Assembly: GCA_024509875.1 (NCBI GenBank)
Contig: JAMPIV010019866.1
Location: 62,001-126,000 of the forward strand
Length of the DNA stretch: 64,000 nucleotides
Reading direction: 5' to 3'
From: Oreohelix idahoensis
Lineage: Eukaryota > Mollusca > Gastropoda > Stylommatophora > Oreohelicidae
Below the pieces are notes generated by a model, which was not told the origin of the DNA, searched no databases, and worked only from the letters and a program-made list of their open reading frames with translations. Shown in pieces: positions 48,301 to 63,560 of this stretch. Numbering within the stretch: the stretch's first letter is position 1; every line of letters starts with the position of its first letter. The position numbers and the translations under genes are program-made.

Positions 48301-48581
48301 CCTTTCAGATTTTCTGATAACTGGTTAGCATATTGTGATTTGTCCACATTATGTGCTCGACACGAGCGTTCAAATCTGTTTAGCCAGAATGTTATGTCAT
48401 CACTGGAAGGGTTGAACGCTGGTACCTTGACCTTGTAAGTAAAGGGTTTACCATTACCACTAGATGCTTGATTAACATTACTTATGTTTGTTAACTTTAA
48501 CTTTTCTAACTCAAATGCTAAAAGTTCTTTTTGGTGTTCATGTTCTCTTATTGCTTTTTTTCTCTTGTGCAGTAGCCTCAT
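45312..48581 (-). CDS. gag-protease-integrase polyprotein of the Gmr1-like element
   Basis: A 1,089-codon intact frame. A capsid-like region (about 45-215) includes FWLNRFERSCRAH and LMDLILRDKIMSS. An Asn/Arg/Ser/Tyr-rich segment follows (240-395), then a Cys cluster CPQC...CGH (403-422) where a CCHC knuckle might be expected. The protease has LFDSGCT (454-460, catalytic Asp 456) and DLIIGRIHG (518-526). The integrase has an HHCC zinc module (His 652, His 659, Cys 689, Cys 692), the catalytic triad Asp 722, Asp 782 and Glu 818 (spacing D-35-E), and a GPY/F module WKGPYDI (957-963). The frame ends at 45312 inside the RT ORF overlap. The ATG at 48581 lies inside the preceding coiled-coil ORF. 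Confidence 0.93.
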   Translation of the reverse strand: MRLLHKRKKAIREHEHQKELLAFELEKLKLTNISNVNQASSGNGKPFTYKVKVPAFNPSSDDITFWLNRFERSCRAHNVDKSQYANQLSENLKGDSLTSLSLVEEADKDNYDVIRAALLKKYQLSEEGYRKLFKTMVPEAGVEFSEFIARTRLTFDRWIELSKTEKTYEALMDLILRDKIMSSINKPFLEFLHERKPKSLKEMEQYCTQYVTAHPDVAISNSKVKEGMPVASATPYNPNHSHKFQGPQNRFNKKGNYYSYQNQGNQSFQGSSSNTWRRADSPRFRGGHNYRNFRKGSHSRNYPSFPSWRQQDHNYRDTHYNEYDDSNQRSYDSNPSRGYNDGNNDKYRGNNNRGRAQFKKHKAHYQANSAQQESHEAYKQNKDNDDSNNMACAAFDFGRASQCPQCKTLFEPTTVSTLSCGHPLPALPASIAHDGRGSLVLHKGLVNDNPVSVLFDSGCTTIGVRQSLIDPSHSTGKVVKCVTFGGTIEKYSTAIIRIATPFFTGDVHACLLPDPIADLIIGRIHGVKECTPEQISVWENQNMQSANAVVTRAQALNMPETSSVEDNEVHNQDDPLVISRDSFIKQQEEDPTLKKFFTLVTKGDPNKDSNCKSWITMKNGVLVRMVQDSTKSSHSQILVPKNLRVKILQHAHDSQCAGHMGFSRTKSRVLAAFFWPFVNKDIRIYCRSCKVCQEVKSKGPRHAAPIQAADIPIRPFQKMAIDIIGPFKIKSARGHQFILTCVDMCTRWPEAIPLKSITTADIADALWLIFSRLGFPGEILSDHGTQLISDTMSQVMSTLQIERSLSSIYHPMSNGMVERLNRTLKNLLGKITEDHPQDWDRVLPAALFAYREVPNEHTGFSPFELVFGARPRGPMSLLHDLITADNIDDDTKSSYEYVIALRQKIIEACKLATSSSEFAKQKARQFANKKRTLRQLCPGDKAFVLLPCRENRLLISWKGPYDIISKISDVDYIVDINGKHKTFHINMLTEFHERPDYLQPIFQATDDSHVKHGHYSSLSVIQDEETSFSDVNLPLPMIPLHSSESWKDVTVSPDLSLGERRQFRLCYKHFRMSSLTSLDKLMSLSMTLF

Positions 48582-48828
48582 CTTTTCTTTTCTCTTTTTC
48601 CATTTCCATCAGGAATCTTTTTTCATCAGTCTGTATCTGCAATCTCTTTTGTTCATCCTCTCTTTGTAATTTTCTTTCCTCAGCTTCTAATTTCTTTTCT
48701 TCAATCAATGCTTTTCTTTCTTCAGCAGCCAATGCTTTGTCATATTGAGCAACTGCCCATTCTTCTAACTGCTGACCAGTCTTATCAAGAGCCCTGCCTT
48801 GTGTGATAAAATAATCCAAGGTAGACAT
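48538..48828 (-). CDS. coiled-coil N-terminus of gag
   Basis: Starts MSTLDYFITQGRALD, then a highly charged helix rich in Glu, Lys and Arg (KALIEEKKLEAEERKLQRE). It is a clear coiled coil and probably mediates assembly. The main gag frame begins within it at +1, with a run of seven A (48555-48561) in the 44-nt overlap. A related protein starts at 59771 (MSSLDYFIKQGKAL), which confirms the start. The frame break is either an indel in the run, a sequencing error or a real frameshift site. Confidence 0.85.
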   Translation of the reverse strand: MSTLDYFITQGRALDKTGQQLEEWAVAQYDKALAAEERKALIEEKKLEAEERKLQREDEQKRLQIQTDEKRFLMEMEKEKRKDEATAQEKKSNKRT

Positions 48829-50148
48829 CTTGTCTAATAAGATCAGTAATTTGCAAAAGTAAATAAATTTACTTTCTTAGTCTTAATCAAAGACTTTGTA
48901 TGATAACTTTGTAACCTGTGAAAAATAGTACTTAACTATCCCAATCACTGTGGGAAACAAGCCTTACAAAGGTCTTGTATAAATCCTTATATAATAACAG
49001 CTATAAGTTGCTGGTTCACTCTATAATATAAGTGCAGTGCACCAGAAATAGTGTTTTATATCATCAACTGTGTACCTTTAGTAATAGCAATTAACTATCA
49101 GTTGATTCTTGTACATCAATTTATATGATCAACTATATTTAAAATAGTGTATGTCGATCAGTCACAAACAAAACAGTTATACAGAAAAACATGAAAACAT
49201 TTGCGGAAATGAAATAAATAAAATTGGAAAAACAATAAAAGATAAACCGCAAGAGGATAACAAATACAAATAACGCCACAGTATATAAATATAAATTGAG
49301 AATAGAACTGAAAGATAGAATAGGGTAGACCAACAAATTACAAACAAATCAAAACAAACTAAAGAACAGAGGAATATTACAAAAACAACAATGAGTACAG
49401 TCTTCACAGCTAACACTAATAGCAACAGCTGTCGCAGCAAATTTTCAATCAAGAAAATTGCACCTATAGAAACGCACACATCAGACCCTCTATTACGTGG
49501 GATACTCTGCTGTGTGACACCGCCCAACCGAAACAACAACCCGCTGGATACAAACAAATATCACATATAAATAGTTAAACATAAATACATAAATGCATAA
49601 ATAGTATGGCAATATGATGTAAATAGAGTGTTGCAGAAAGAATGTGTTGGAATGAAGGCTCAGCTACACTGCCTAATAGTACAGTACTGTGGTACTTTAT
49701 TAAACAAATACTTCTGGTCTAATTATTTTAAATTCAACACAGAAATAGAAGCTCCATCGTTGATTTGAATGATAACAATCAATGTAGGACTTCTCAGTTC
49801 AATAACATTTTCTTTCGCAAACACTGTCAAATATTCTCCAGTCCTGATGTGTAATGTTCTATGTTTCAACCAAGCTTGCTGTGTAACACTGTCAGTTGTA
49901 TGGCAAATGTCCAATGAACCAAATGTCAACAAACCCTGACCTAGTTACTGCATACTCTCGACAGGACAGGTCACGCTGACATCACTGTAGAGTTGTACTG
50001 TTGATGTATTTGTGTGTCGTAACAGACCCCAAGGAACGTCTGGTCTCAGTAGTTTACTTCTCAATATAGTCACTGTGCAGGTTGACCCAGGAAGCTGGCA
50101 CACCAGTTGATAAACTCTGTTAGTTGTTAACTCATACTGGCTACTAGT
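48829..50148 (-). other. 5' leader of the Gmr1-like element
   Basis: 1.3 kb between the 5' LTR and gag. Open frames on the minus strand (49177-49557 and others) show no family features. A recognisable tRNA-complementary primer site was not identified. A GATAAACTCTGTT block near 50109 also occurs just outside the other LTR, near 42036. Confidence 0.5.
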
Positions 50149-51650
50149 TGTTGAATCATGCTTTATTTGCTAAATGATGTGAATGTCCACCAGTGGATAA
50201 ATGTAGATGTTGGGACTGGTGTAGCAAAGTGTAACGATTGTCAACTCATCAAACCCAGCACAGTTTTGGTCATACAGGTCATCTTGTCCTGGAACGTGAT
50301 GAGGCTCCGACAAGAATGTGAGTGTAAACAATGAGTGTGTATCTGAATGTCAGTACGCGAATGGTAGAATGATTCGATAGAGTTGACAGGTTGGTAGTAC
50401 ATCACTCATACTCACACTGTTCGAATTCAAGAAGTACTGGAACTACGGTGGTCTTTTTATAACATTTAATGGGACGCACACTTGGACAGTACGTGTATGG
50501 TTACAGGAACAAATGTCGACATAGACAGCATAATGTTGATCACAGGAATATCATCTTAAGTTAGCATTCATGCTTGGCAAATATCATAATGGAGCATTCG
50601 TAAATAAGCATTCAGCGTTCCATCATGTAAATCATCTGGCTTTACTGACTGGGCACGTCAGACCATAACCAAGATATAGGAAGGCTCCTAAACCTAACCT
50701 CGTCTAGCGAATATTCCTTCACGTAAAGTTCAATATATATATTTCATAATATAGGAATCCCAGACATGGGTTCTCACATGTAGCAGTGATCTCTTGGTTC
50801 ATCGAGCGATAGTACAGGCATCCCTTTTTCTCACTCGATAAATACAAAGTATATGAATTTCAACATGGCTGTTCTCTCTCTCGTGAGCTTCACTCACTAT
50901 AGAATATAGACCAAAATTGGTCATTCATTAAATGTCCTCATTTCTTCATAGGTTCTCTCATAGAGGTAATTGAATAATATCATACAATCCAGTGCTGATA
51001 CATAGGAATGTCTTCTTCCTTTGAATGGATATTCTTTTTAAAAGTACCACTGTGCATCTGCTTATCAACAACGATGGCGAAGCCCAAGTTCATAATAAAT
51101 TGTGGTTTTACCTTTTTATGCGAAATATAACTTTGCCATTCCTTGGCAAAAGAGAATAAACACTGGGGTAAAGTACATACAACATGTCTATATGACTATC
51201 ACTTTTCCCCATCCATATATAGATCACTATTTCGGCAAAAAGCCTGCTACAACAAAACTCAGCATCCTCACAGGATGGCAGCCATGAATCACACCCCTTT
51301 GCTAGCGATACTTCCGCTGCATAGCCTTTGACCTTTTCTAGCGACAACCAAATTAGTTCGACTTAGAAATGCAAAGATATCCATATATAAGACAGACTCG
51401 TCCTACTCATACAAACACTACGTATAAATTCAGGCCATAGATATACTGAAGCAAGAACAATCTATTCCTACCCAGCCACAGAATAAATCGCAGTAGGCCT
51501 AGAGTCGTCTGCGGAGTCCGATCGAAGATGACAGAACTATTTTCAAGGGAAGCAACCCAAAAATGACTTCTCCTTAAGCACTTAAAAAGGAAATACTTTG
51601 CTTACAAAATATTTGCGAACATAATAAGAATATAAATGTATTATATTGCA
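50149..51650 (-). repeat. 5' LTR of the Gmr1-like element
   Basis: Partner of 42057-43560. It would contain the promoter for minus-strand transcription. Confidence 0.93.
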
Positions 51651-52185
51651 AGTCTATCGTTCTATATAATTTCCCCTTAGTTATTCCTTTGCATTTCACT
51701 CTGGGTAATTTTTAAGTAATTAAAGTTGATATTACCCTGATGTGAAAATATTACTAAATTAAATTTTTCTACGTTAATATAAATTTATTATGAGGGAATC
51801 TTATGTTTATGTGTTAAGCAATATCAGCGCTATAATTTAAGACATTTCCCACTGTTTAACTCTCTTTAGTTTTTAAGAAATAAAATATCTTCGTTCGGTC
51901 AAAAACCAAAAATAGGCATATTTCCTTGTCAACCAAAATTTTCCTAACACTACAAGAAAGGAGAACGATTTGATTGGTTGTTAAATTTGTACTATGGTCT
52001 TAGATAATTTTTAGGGTGGGCGGTAACCTTTTGACTTGTTTCTTAGAAAAATTCAAATCCGCTAGATAAATTGTTGGCGGTAAATTTGACTAGCCCCTCA
52101 GACAAATTTCAAATATTGTAGTTATTTATAGATTTTAAAAATACGTTAACTAGTTTTTGAGCGGGGAATTTGAGCGTGTTGTTCA
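51651..52185. other. unassigned sequence between LTR and mariner half
   Basis: About 0.5 kb of AT-rich sequence between the LTR and the resumption of mariner coding sequence. Nothing recognised. Confidence 0.4.
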
Positions 52186-52545
52186 TACAGATTCACTTCA
52201 CGACACTCCCCCATCCCCCTATAGTCTTGATCTGGCGCACTCTGATTTTCATCTTTTTGTGCCACTGAAGGATGCACTGCGCGGGACAAGGTTTGAAGAT
52301 GATGAGAGCGTGATTGGTGCAATGAGGACATGGCTAAGTGAACAGGAAACGAGCTGGTACAGAGAAGACATGCATGCCCTTGTTTCGCGCTGGCGTAAGG
52401 CCGTAGAAGTAGACGGAGATTATGTAGAAAAATAGGATATGTAATGGATACATCCAGTTGTACTGTGCGTGAATTTCACACATTGTGAATAAATAGTTTC
52501 CGAGAAAAAAATGTGGGGCTTTACTTTCTGGGCAACCCTAGTATT
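52186..52545 (+). pseudogene. mariner transposase C-terminus and 3' terminal repeat
   Basis: Reads SPYSLDLAHSDFHLFVPLKD then ALRGTRFEDDESV and ends at 52435 (DGDYVEK). This is the end of a mariner DDE domain, including the third catalytic Asp region (SDFHLF). The 3' terminal repeat, reading CTAGGGTTGCCCAGAAAGTA on the minus strand, lies at about 52525-52544. It begins where the 40.3-41.0 kb fragment stops, so the two are probably one element split by later insertions. Confidence 0.82.
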
Positions 52546-57571
<5,026 letters not shown>

Positions 57572-58159
57572 TGTTAAGTCATGTTTTCGAGTGGTTTCTG
57601 TTTGGGATTTTTATGTACGGTCTGATTTATTTTATAGACACGCTAGTAAGCACGTTTAAAGTTATGAGATGATTTTTTACTTGGGTGCTTGGTACACTAT
57701 ATTTCTGAACATAGCTCAACTGAGTGTGTGTTAGTTTTTTTTTTTAACACAAAGAAAGTGTTCAAATGTTCTGAGTAGTTGGGGGAGAGATACGGGTGAG
57801 CTGAGCTCACACCTCAAGCTGTTAGTTCGTGCTTGAGTGAAGATGTACGGAGTTGTTTTGAGAAACTATAATCTCGGTCATTAGGTATCTGGCGGAGCTT
57901 CGAGACGGTTTTTATAGTCTCACTAGTGTGTCCAGAGTGTTTTTGGATGACAGAGATTTGATATGATTCACATTCCTATGCAGGATATTTGCTAATGCAA
58001 TGTACAACGAGTTGCTGTTTATGCAACCCTTTTTCTGATTGATTTTTCCTGTTATTACCATGTATGATGAGTTGCTGTGTATGCAACCAATTTCTGATGG
58101 ATTATATTTACTCTCACCATGTATGATGAGTTGCTGTGTATGCAACCAATTTCTGACGG

Positions 58160-58254
<95 letters not shown>

Positions 58255-58684
58255 ACCATTTATGATGAGTTGCTGGTGATGTACTCAACTTTCTGACGAA
58301 TTATATATTATTACCATTTATGATGAGTTGCTGGTGATGCACTCAACTTTCTGACGGATTGTATGCTATGTCGATTTAAAATGAGTTGCTGGTATTGCAC
58401 TCAATTTATCTATAGATTTACATACTATGATACCTTTTGATTTGCTGTGATCTGTTATCCATGATGTCAACGTTACTGTCGTAAATAAACTGTGAATAAG
58501 TTGAAAACTAGTTGGTCTATTTCCTGACCCGACGTTACTGTTGTGTGGGTTTACATCAGATATTTACAAACCTAAAGAACTCAGGACATTCGCTCATTAT
58601 ATTTACACACATGTTGGCCACTAACAGTAAGCCCAACATTACTGACATCGACCTTATCAGTGGTACTACACCATAACACCCACC
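57572..58684 (+). repeat. 5' LTR of the second element, with internal tandem repeats
   Basis: Matches 63561-64000 over their shared parts. It contains five or more diverged repeats of about 60 bp carrying ATGATGAGTTGCTG and TTTCTGACGGATTATAT, plus a 90-bp TA microsatellite (58162-58251). The 3' LTR has fewer units and lacks the long TA tract. The right end is set by where the 3' copy leaves the window, so the true LTR may be longer. Confidence 0.8.
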
Positions 58685-59770
58685 ACAAACAATCAACAAT
58701 AACAGAAACCACTAACAGAACAGCTTGTAACGAATTTCTACAGTAACAGAAGTGGTGTCTCCAGTCATATGGGGTACGATACCAAGAACAGAAGTAGGAC
58801 GTAACAGAAGTTTAACAGCATTCCCCAGAACATCAACTAACAGAATTTTTTGTGATGTACAAGTCAAGTTATACAGTGTTGCCAGTGCGAGTTTTCGTGT
58901 AAGAGTTTTTCAACTAGACGTCAACCAGTACGTTTCAAGGTCCTGAGAAGCTGGGAGATCCAGTCTACAGACCGTGTGATACACGTTGCCCATCGTTGGC
59001 GTTGTCGCGAAGGCCGGGAGTTCATTTTTGAAGATAAGTGGTTTTTGTATGTGCACTGTGCCACTGTTATATGTTAACGAGCCTTTCTTGATAGCGTGTA
59101 CTCTTTGTTCTATTTAGTGTTCTATGTTCCGTGTTTATGCGGGTTTGGTTGGGAGGTGACTTACGGTAGGAAACATCCCAGTTTTTCATTCCAGGGCCTA
59201 CGTAAGCGTTCTTTAGGGACACTCTTGCAGATTTCCCGCAGTGGAAATTCCAGCATTTTTGCTGAAGGATTTTCAGTCCACTGTGTTTGGTGATCTGTGA
59301 CACCATTGTTTAGGTGTGACGAACTGTTTTATTGTCGTTATTGTGGTATTTTTTGTCTGTGCCTTAGTTTCTTGATTTATTTGTTTGTGATTGTCATTCT
59401 CAATCTTACTATCATTTATTTCTATACACATTTTTTGTTTTTACACTGTGCTGTTGCCTGTCTTGTCCCTCCTCTCGCTGTGTCATTGCATTCTTTGCAA
59501 TATTTTTTCTTTAGTTCTGCTTTCTTGTTTATTTGATTATGTGAACGTTATCATTTGTCTTGGGTATTTCGTCTTGGTTTTTGTCATTTTCCGTACCTTC
59601 ATCGTGTATTTCTTGTCTTAATGTTATATACTTAATGATTGATTTATAATTATCTGCTATATTTGTATACAAGTTCTATTAACGAGGACTTGCCACCCAC
59701 TAATTAGGGATAAGATTAACTTTTTAGATAATATCTTAGATAAGTTAAATATCTTATAAAATTAGACATA
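58685..59770 (+). other. leader of the second element
   Basis: Between the 5' LTR and gag. Several short frames, none with family features. Confidence 0.5.
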
Positions 59771-60621
59771 ATGTCTAGTTTGGACTATTTCATCAAGCAA
59801 GGAAAGGCGCTTGGTGTGGAGCCTGAAGAGTTAAAATTATTCGCAACCGTTGAGTATGCAAAAGTACAGGAAGCTGAAAAACATAAACTTCAAATGGAAG
59901 CTGAAGATAAAAAACTTCAAATGGAAGCTCAAAAACTTCAAATGGAAGCTGAAAATAAAAAAATACTTCAATTGGAAACTGACAAATATAAACTTCAAAT
60001 GGAAGCTGAAGACAAGAAACTTCAAAGGCAAATGGAAGCTACTGAGAACGAAAACCGTAGACTTCACGAGCAAAAGTTGTTCTCTATGGAACTTGAAAAA
60101 AATGAAGGTAATGAATGAAAGTAATACACACAATGCTACGGACACTCAGACAATTTCACATAGGACCAATTCTAATTTCTATAAGATCAGATTGCCTCCT
60201 TTTAGACCTATCTCCGATGACGTCTTATTCTATCTGAATAGGTTTGATCTCACATGGGAGTCTCATAAGATAGATAAGTCGGAATACTGTACGCAACTTA
60301 CGGAACTACTTTCAGGTGAAGATATGACAGCTGTAAGTATGTTGGAAGGTCCTGATAAGAATAACTACGATACTGTCAGAGCTGTGTTATTAAAAAAATA
60401 TCAACTTGATGAAGACGGCTGTCGTCTCCGCTTTAAATCTCTATTGCCGGAGACTGGAAAAGATTTTTTCAGAATTTATAGCAAATATACGTCTTACGTT
60501 CTCACGATGGGTTAAACTCTCAAAAATCGAACACACTTATGGAGCCCTCATGGACTTATTGCTTCATGATAAAGTCATGTCGTCAGTTAACATTTCTTTT
60601 CTTTCCTTTCTACACGAGTGA
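59771..60621 (+). pseudogene. gag N-terminal half of the second element
   Basis: MSSLDYFIKQGKALGVEPEE is followed by a coiled coil with repeated LQMEAEDKK-type units. At a run of seven A (60096-60102) the frame shifts +1, and the capsid-like region continues: PISDDVLFYLNRF and VLLKKYQLDEDG. A second shift at a T6 run (60464-60469) leads to RLTFSRWVKLSKIEHTYGAL. The frame hits TGA at 60619-60621 in FLHE. It is clearly homologous to the gag of the 42-52 kb element, but diverged and broken. Confidence 0.85.
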
Positions 60622-60633
60622 AAGCCTACAAAC

Positions 60634-61602
60634 TTGAACGATATGGAACAATATTGTCGCCAATACGTAACGGCACACCCAAATGTAATTGTTGGCCACT
60701 ATCAAGTCAGAGAAGGTTTACCCGTGGCTTCGGCAATACCATATGGTTCTAATTTTCGCCGTAGATCACAAAGTGTTGATCGCAATTTTGGTAAGGGAGA
60801 TTATCGTGATTTTAGACAGTACCAAGGGAGTCCATCACGTAGTAATTCTCCTTCTCCAAGAAACTGGAGACAATTTAATGGATCTCAACATTTTGGTTCC
60901 AATAAATCTGGAAATTATGGAAGGGATAACTACACTAGGGATTATCAACCTTACGGTAATTTTTCTCGGAGGCAACAAAATTCATCTAATAGATATTTTG
61001 ATCCAAGAGGAAATAGTAATCGCAACAATTCTCACTGGGTTCCAAATCAGAATAATGGTCCCAATAGAGACAATAATAATGGTCCCAATAGAGGAAATAA
61101 CAATAGTCCCAATAGAGATAATAGTCATGATCGATCTCGATATGGTGGTAGATCTCCAAATGATAGATCGCATCGCCATGCTAACTCTGCTCAACAGGAG
61201 CCTCAGGTTATTGTTAATCAGAGTAACAATAATAATAATGTCTCTAATGCTACAGCTTGTTCTGCTTTCAATTTCAATCGAGCATCTCAGTGACCTGAAT
61301 GCACAACTTTATTCCAGCCTACAGCGGTGACTACCTTGAGTTGTGGTCATCCTCTACCTACTTTTCCTGCCTTGTCTGCACATGATGGAACAGGGTCTCT
61401 TACACTGCAAAACGGATTTGTGAATAGTAATCCCGTCTCAGTACTCTTTGATTCGGCATGCACGACTGTTGGGATTAGACAGTCTCTAGTTCATCCATCT
61501 TGCGCAACAGGTAATGTGGTGAAATGTGTGACATTCGGTGGGACAGTTGAGACTTTTCCGACAGCCATAGTCCACATTGCCACACCGTTTTTTCACACCT
61601 GA
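60634..61602 (+). pseudogene. gag C-terminus and protease remnant of the second element
   Basis: MNDMEQYCRQYVTAHPNV is followed by an Asn/Arg/Ser-rich stretch with five NNxPNRxNN-type repeats near 61050-61130. A TGA at about 61291 replaces the first Cys of the Cys cluster conserved in the other element. The next frame reads SCGHPLPTFPAL then VLFDSACTTVGIRQSL. The protease DSG is DSA here. The frame ends at 61602. Confidence 0.83.
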
Positions 61603-62350
61603 CTGCCGCCACCTTGACGACTTTGCCAAAATCTTATCACCAGGTACATTCTGCTAACGTGATGCATTCTGCTAATTCTTGCAGTATTGATGATACGATT
61701 GTTCATCATACTAATTTTGGTGCTCCTTTTAGCCCAGTTCGACATACCTCAGTATGTCGTTACTCTAACTTTGATTTTTCTTTAAGTACTATTATAGAAG
61801 ATCCTTCGATTTTGTCTGACACACACACTAACTTTATAGCTACGACTGAATCTACATCCAGTCACGTTGATTGCAACTTCTTTGCTGCAATGACTAGTGT
61901 TTTCTTTGCTACATGTACGAACTTAGTTGTTAGTATATATCTATACCTTATGAGTTTCTTTACCTTTCTTATTGGGCCGGTTAGCTCAGTATCTTCGTGC
62001 TTTTCTACTTTTTTTCGCACGTTCTGCTTTCCTTTTAAACTTCGACGCAGGTCCAAGTTTACTACTGTATGTTTTTTTACATTTTTATGGTATATTTCTT
62101 GCTTTTTTCTTTGCCCAGTACACAGGCTATGACTTCACTTCAGCCTTTGAGATATACGCCTTTGTCAACTGCATTTCCTTTGTATTGCGCAAAATCTCAG
62201 ATTGTCAGCCATTATTACACTCTTGGTCATCATTACACTCAACATGACGTTGGTATTATGTGTATATTCACGACTTTTCTGTACGTCATTGCACGCTGCT
62301 ATTTTTCTCGGACACTTTTATCGCCCTATATTATTGATAATTTCAATTCA
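61603..62350. other. decayed interior where integrase and RT would be
   Basis: No HHCC, DDE or YLDD motif in any frame. Both protein domains have been lost by deletion or replaced. Confidence 0.55.
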
Positions 62351-62737
62351 GTCTGTGCTACTTTCACTGCTACCCTTTCTCGTTTATCGGAGGAAGGTTC
62401 GACTAACATCATACAGTGGTCTAAAGTTTGCACGGCCACATTTGGCAGGTTAAAGTTAAAGTTAACTTTTTCTCTAATAATATCCTACCGTTACCAAACA
62501 GGAATTTTCATTTGATTAATTCGCAGGAACGCCTTCTCGATGGGAATCGGAGCTGTTATTCGTGTCTTCTTACCATTGACTGAATTTGAGCGTCTATACT
62601 CTGCGATAGACATCAATATGTTGGCCAATTCAAGATCTCCAAGAGAAGCTGCCGCCTTGCGCCCGCTGGACTTCACCATTCAAGCCATTCGGAATTCTGA
62701 CTCCACAGTGGATGATTTTGTCTCAACACGCTCATAA
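62350..62737 (+). pseudogene. RT connection/RNase H remnant of the second element
   Basis: Reads RLSEEGSTNIIQWSKVC, comparable to the LLKKGSPNMVHWSHEC segment of the other element, then IGAVIR and LRPLDFTIQAIRNSDSTVDD, matching the RNase H C-terminus. Catalytic positions are mostly lost. Confidence 0.65.
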
Positions 62738-63560
62738 GACTTTCCAAGGCCGCTGTAGCTTTAATATTGCACACAACTAATTGAGTACATTGTGTTCTTT
62801 GACTTTCATGTGAAACGTTATTAGAATAATATTCATACACAACAGTGTGTTGATGAACATTGAACGAGTGACAATAGTATTGCCAATAGTATTTAAACTT
62901 AACGTATCATTACGATACATTTCGATATTGAAAATTTAGAAAATGTGTTTTTTCTGACATTGTTATTTATTTTCATTACCTAGCACTTAGTTGTGCACCA
63001 GTAGTAACTGTTTATATGCGGTATTAGTTTCTGATTTCAATAATAAGCTCATTATTAGTACTTAATAAGTTAATTAACTTGTTTCTCTTGCCTATTATGC
63101 TCTATTTAGATTGTAGCTTTCTTTTCTTGTTTTATATATGTATTGGTTGTTGTTCCATGCTGTTTTGCCATACTTGTATTTATTTACACACAATCCGTTG
63201 ATTAATTTAAATTGTTACCATGTTGTATCATTGCTTCCTTTCACTACACACATTTCATTGCTGGTCATTCTTCATTTCATTTCATCTCCTCTTTTCACTT
63301 TCTACTTATTGGTTCATAGTTAGTCTATACTTGATATTCTTCATCTTTGTTTGAATTTGATGTTTGATTCTCTTTGCATACTTCATCTTTATACTCTGCA
63401 CATACTTCCATCCCTCTATTGTTGGTTTATTGATATGACTTAACATATAGTATAATTCTCTGTTGTATATAATAGAATTTGATCGACCTCACATTTTTGT
63501 TCGATGTAATTTAAAAAAAAAATGATGATATCATTTTTTTCCCGGGGGGTCGGTGTAATC
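62738..63560. other. 3' interior of the second element, no gene
   Basis: AT-rich sequence ending in ATGATGATATCATTTTTTTCC and CCCGGGGGG just before the 3' LTR; the G-rich run may be the polypurine tract. Confidence 0.5.

Larger units (their letters stand above)
42057..51650 (-). mobile_element. Ty3/gypsy-type LTR retrotransposon with integrase before RT (Gmr1-like)
   Basis: A 9.6-kb element with LTRs of 1504 bp (42057-43560) and 1502 bp (50149-51650). By eye they differ by about five substitutions or small indels, so it inserted recently. Transcription is on the minus strand. Order: 5' LTR, leader of about 1.3 kb, coiled-coil gag start, gag, protease, integrase, then in an overlapping frame RT and RNase H. 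Ty3/gypsy elements normally have RT-RNase H-integrase. The reverse order with a gypsy-type RT is known from Gmr1-type elements. No clear TSD is visible (flanks end ATAGT and begin AGTCT). Confidence 0.9.

Noticed and set aside
60689..61330. 213-codon plus-strand frame rich in Ile and Met
   Set aside because: Shadow of the gag frame 60634-61293; the same repetitive codons read in another register.
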